Program-made: the position numbers and the translations under genes
The notes under the pieces: model-generated
Seen by the model: only the letters and a program-made list of their open reading frames with translations
Databases searched by the model: none
What the model was told of the DNA's origin: nothing
In this document: piece after piece, positions 5,434 to 7,337 of the stretch
Numbering within the stretch: the first letter of the stretch is position 1
Layout of the letters: each line of letters begins with the position of its first letter
NCBI GenBank assembly: GCA_963991775.1
Contig: CAXDRM010000068.1
Coordinates: 1-7,337 of the forward strand
Source of the DNA: CAXDRM01 sp963991775
GTDB lineage: Bacteria; Pseudomonadota; Alphaproteobacteria; Rickettsiales; JABIRX01
Reading direction: 5' to 3'
Length of the DNA: 7,337 nt

Positions 5434-6295
5434 TAATAATTTAGGTAAAGGGCTTTCTGAGCTTTTGGGTAGCGACGATTTTATTACTGATCTTGAAAAT
5501 CGTAAAAATATTAAAGAGATTGATCTCAAATTTGTTGAACCGGGTAAATATCAACCTCGTATCACTATTTCTGATGCAGAATTACAAGAGCTTTCTGCCT
5601 CAATTGCAGAAAAAGGTGTGATTCAGCCTATAGTCGTAAAATTTAATAATGTCTTACATAAATATGAAATTATAGCAGGTGAAAGACGCTACCGCGCTTC
5701 ACTGCTAGCAGAGCTTACTAAAATTCCTGCTTTAATTTTGGATGTTAGTGATCAAGAAGCTTATGAAATTGCCCTAATCGAAAATATCCAAAGACAAAAG
5801 CTTAACCCTTTGGAGGAAGCTTTAGCGATTGAGAAATTAGTTAAAAAATATAATTACACGCAAGAAGAAGTAGCTGAAAAATTAGGTAAAAGCCGTACAC
5901 ATATTACTAATTTACTGCGTTTACTTAGCCTTCCTTTAGAGGTTCAAGAAATGCTCAGCACTGGTCAACTATCTATGGGACATGCTAGAGCTTTAGTAGG
6001 TCAACCTAATGCTGTAATGCTTGCCAAACAAATTGTTGATAATAGCCTTTCTGTGCGCTCAACCGAGCAAGTAGTTAAAAGCAAAGGCAAAAAACAACAA
6101 AAAACTCTATCGCAATATGATAAGCAAAAAGATATTTACCTTGCTGATATTGCAAAAAACCTTTCTAAATTAGTTGGTTTGAAGGTCTCCATTAAACATC
6201 GTAACAATAAAGGCAAATTATCTATAGATTTTAAACGTAACGAGGATATAGATTATATATTAGATATATTTGAAAATTTTGCCCGCAATAAATGA
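5426..6295 (+). CDS. parB: Chromosome partitioning protein ParB (Spo0J family, CTP-binding clamp)
   Basis: This 289-residue protein has the complete ParB layout. Residues 6-15 (LGKGLSELLG) are the conserved N-terminal ParA-stimulating segment. The ParB/Srx CTPase domain spans about 30-132, with PGKYQPR (39-45), GVIQPIVV (64-71), GERRYRA (85-91) and ENIQRQKLNPLEEA (119-132). These are the nucleotide-binding boxes of the family. The parS-binding HTH follows at about 143-167 (YTQEEVAEKLGKSRTHITNLL), then the LSMGHARAL segment at 182-190. A basic linker (about 214-228) leads to a C-terminal dimerisation domain at about 237-287. It should bind the parS-like sites in rsmG. It overlaps parA by 8 nt and the next gene by 4 nt. 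A weak AGG lies six bases before the ATG, so both reinitiation and direct loading are possible. No key residue appears to be missing. Confidence 0.97.
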   Translation: MNNNNLGKGLSELLGSDDFITDLENRKNIKEIDLKFVEPGKYQPRITISDAELQELSASIAEKGVIQPIVVKFNNVLHKYEIIAGERRYRASLLAELTKIPALILDVSDQEAYEIALIENIQRQKLNPLEEALAIEKLVKKYNYTQEEVAEKLGKSRTHITNLLRLLSLPLEVQEMLSTGQLSMGHARALVGQPNAVMLAKQIVDNSLSVRSTEQVVKSKGKKQQKTLSQYDKQKDIYLADIAKNLSKLVGLKVSIKHRNNKGKLSIDFKRNEDIDYILDIFENFARNK

Positions 6296-7191
6296 ATGAA
6301 TTAACCCTTGGTGTAGCGTTCCCTGCTTGTAATCTAAATAAAAAGATTATCAAACAAGCCATTCGTAAACTCAAAAAATATAATTTTAAGCTCTATTTGC
6401 CTGAAAAATTAGGTATAGATAAAAAACACAACCCATTCCGTGATACAGTTGCTAATCGTACTAAATATATAGAAGAGCTTTTTAAGAATGATGAGGTTAA
6501 TGCCATAATCTGTGCTCGCGGTGGTTATGGTAGTCATAAAATTGCAGAAGCTTTAAATTATGATGTGATTAAGCAAAATCCTAAGGCATTTATTGGTTAT
6601 AGCGATATTACAGTCTTACTTAATCGTATCCATCAAGAAACTGGTATTATTACTCAGCACGGTCCAATGCTACAAGATTTAGCATTTTTAGATAATAAAA
6701 GCTTTTTGCGTAGCTTGCATAAAACCTTAAGAAGTAATTTTAAAAATATTCTTGAGACTGAGCAGCTTAAAAAATGTAAAATTATTAAAACGGGCCGGAC
6801 GAGTGGCAATTTAGTTGGTGGTAATCTTGCAACTATATGCTCAACTATTGGCACGTCTAACGCTATAGATTTTACTGATAAGATTGTTTTTATCGAAGAA
6901 TATGATGAAGAGATTTATGCAATTGATCGCTATTTGACTCAGCTTTTGCAAAATAAAAAAATCTTAAAAGCCAAAGCGCTCATTTTTGGCGATTTCACTA
7001 AAATAAGTAATAAAACCATTAAATATCATCAACAGCTTTTAGATTTAGTTAGTAATAATTTTGCAGAATTTAAAGGTCCGATTTTATGGGGTTATAAGGC
7101 CGGTCATCAGCATGTCGCCAAATTTCTACCTATCGGCAATCCATGTCGTTTAGAGTTGTCTGATAAGAAGCAGACTTTAACCTTCCTCTAA
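6292..7191 (+). CDS. ldcA: LD-carboxypeptidase, peptidase family S66 (LdcA-like)
   Basis: This 299-residue protein matches the S66 family of serine peptidases, which remove the terminal D-Ala from murein tetrapeptides during peptidoglycan recycling. Family landmarks in order are ARGGYGS at 75-81, the nucleophile loop FIGYSDIT with Ser104 (100-107), THGPM-like QHGPM at 122-126, GNLVGGNLA at 172-180, the IVFIEEYDEEIYAIDR segment with the likely catalytic Glu202 (198-213), IFGDF at 231-235, and GH at 271-272 with the likely catalytic His272, followed by FLPIG. The Ser-Glu-His triad therefore looks complete. No signal peptide is seen, so it should act in the cytoplasm. Its ATG overlaps the parB stop (ATGA), with no Shine-Dalgarno sequence, so it is probably translated by reinitiation. 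Self-immunity members of S66 (MccF-like) are an alternative, but nothing nearby suggests microcin production. Confidence 0.9.
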   Translation: MNELTLGVAFPACNLNKKIIKQAIRKLKKYNFKLYLPEKLGIDKKHNPFRDTVANRTKYIEELFKNDEVNAIICARGGYGSHKIAEALNYDVIKQNPKAFIGYSDITVLLNRIHQETGIITQHGPMLQDLAFLDNKSFLRSLHKTLRSNFKNILETEQLKKCKIIKTGRTSGNLVGGNLATICSTIGTSNAIDFTDKIVFIEEYDEEIYAIDRYLTQLLQNKKILKAKALIFGDFTKISNKTIKYHQQLLDLVSNNFAEFKGPILWGYKAGHQHVAKFLPIGNPCRLELSDKKQTLTFL

Positions 7192-7298
7192 TTGAACTGT
7201 CCTGAACCAACATATTGTGCATGCTTTTCTAAACAGCTTTTTATCAAAATACCCTTATATGTCTAATCACAACTTCATACTAATAGTACTTAATGCGG

Positions 7299-7337
7299 CT
7301 CTTGAGTGAAGCGAAGCTTTGTACCGAAAGATCCCTT
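7299..7337. repeat. Possible dispersed GAAGCGAAG-type intergenic repeat, cut by window edge
   Basis: The stretch CTTGAGTGAAGCGAAG (7301-7316), followed by CGAAAGATCCCTT (7325-7337), resembles the intergenic repeats built on GAGCGAAGCGAAGGATC that occur in many copies in several bacterial groups. It contains a small hairpin, AAGC-GAA-GCTT (7309-7319). Only one, incomplete copy is visible, so repetition cannot be shown here. The rest of 7192-7298 has no gene, terminator or clear repeat that I can support. Confidence 0.35.

Noticed and set aside
6654..6854. Minus-strand open frame of 66 codons inside the LD-carboxypeptidase gene
   Set aside because: Antisense to the conserved S66 core. Its leucine- and lysine-rich composition reflects the complement of A/T-rich codons.
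7192..7215. TTGAACTGTCCTGAACC just after the carboxypeptidase gene as an insertion sequence end
   Set aside because: No matching inverted partner, target duplication or transposase fragment is visible. Only a short direct repeat of the GTTCA type is present.
7293..7337. Short plus-strand open frame from ATG at 7293 to the window edge
   Set aside because: Only 15 codons are visible, with no ribosome binding site, and they overlap the repeat-like sequence. This is not enough to call a gene.

Overview
This is an AT-rich bacterial window. It probably comes from an alphaproteobacterium, most likely a Rickettsiales-type intracellular or host-associated lineage. That placement is inference from the strong A/T bias, the compact rsmG-parA-parB block without mnmG (gidA) beside it, the small ParA and ParB, and a lone prepilin-like protein of a type I associate with Rickettsiales. 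No rRNA or other marker is present to confirm it.

The window splits into two divergent halves around 3941-4036. Everything to the left is read on the minus strand, in this order: a prepilin-like protein (3940-3233), the C-terminal relic of a HigB/Gp49-type toxin (3232-3101), its intact HigA-type antitoxin (3104-2793), and a very large protein of unknown function (from 2667, running off the left edge after 889 codons). The large gene has its own near-consensus sigma-70 promoter and a good Shine-Dalgarno sequence. It carries a repeated motif spaced about 134 residues apart and a long coiled coil.

Everything to the right is read on the plus strand as one tightly overlapping cluster: rsmG (16S rRNA G527 methyltransferase), parA, parB and an S66-family LD-carboxypeptidase. 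Neighbouring genes overlap by 10, 8 and 4 nt and mostly lack Shine-Dalgarno sequences, so they are probably co-transcribed and translationally coupled. Two parS-like ParB-binding sites (4081-4096 and 4420-4435) lie inside rsmG. The operon therefore probably carries its own centromere sites, and this region is probably near the replication origin.

The two halves appear to be driven by overlapping divergent promoters whose -35 boxes abut in the palindrome TTGACCTGTCAA (3987-3998). After the carboxypeptidase gene, 7192-7337 holds no recognisable gene. Its last 39 bases look like the edge of a dispersed GAAGCGAAG-type repeat.

The most interesting points are the parS pair inside rsmG, the decayed toxin beside a preserved antitoxin, and the large unknown protein. 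I found no CRISPR array, tRNA, rRNA or complete insertion sequence.
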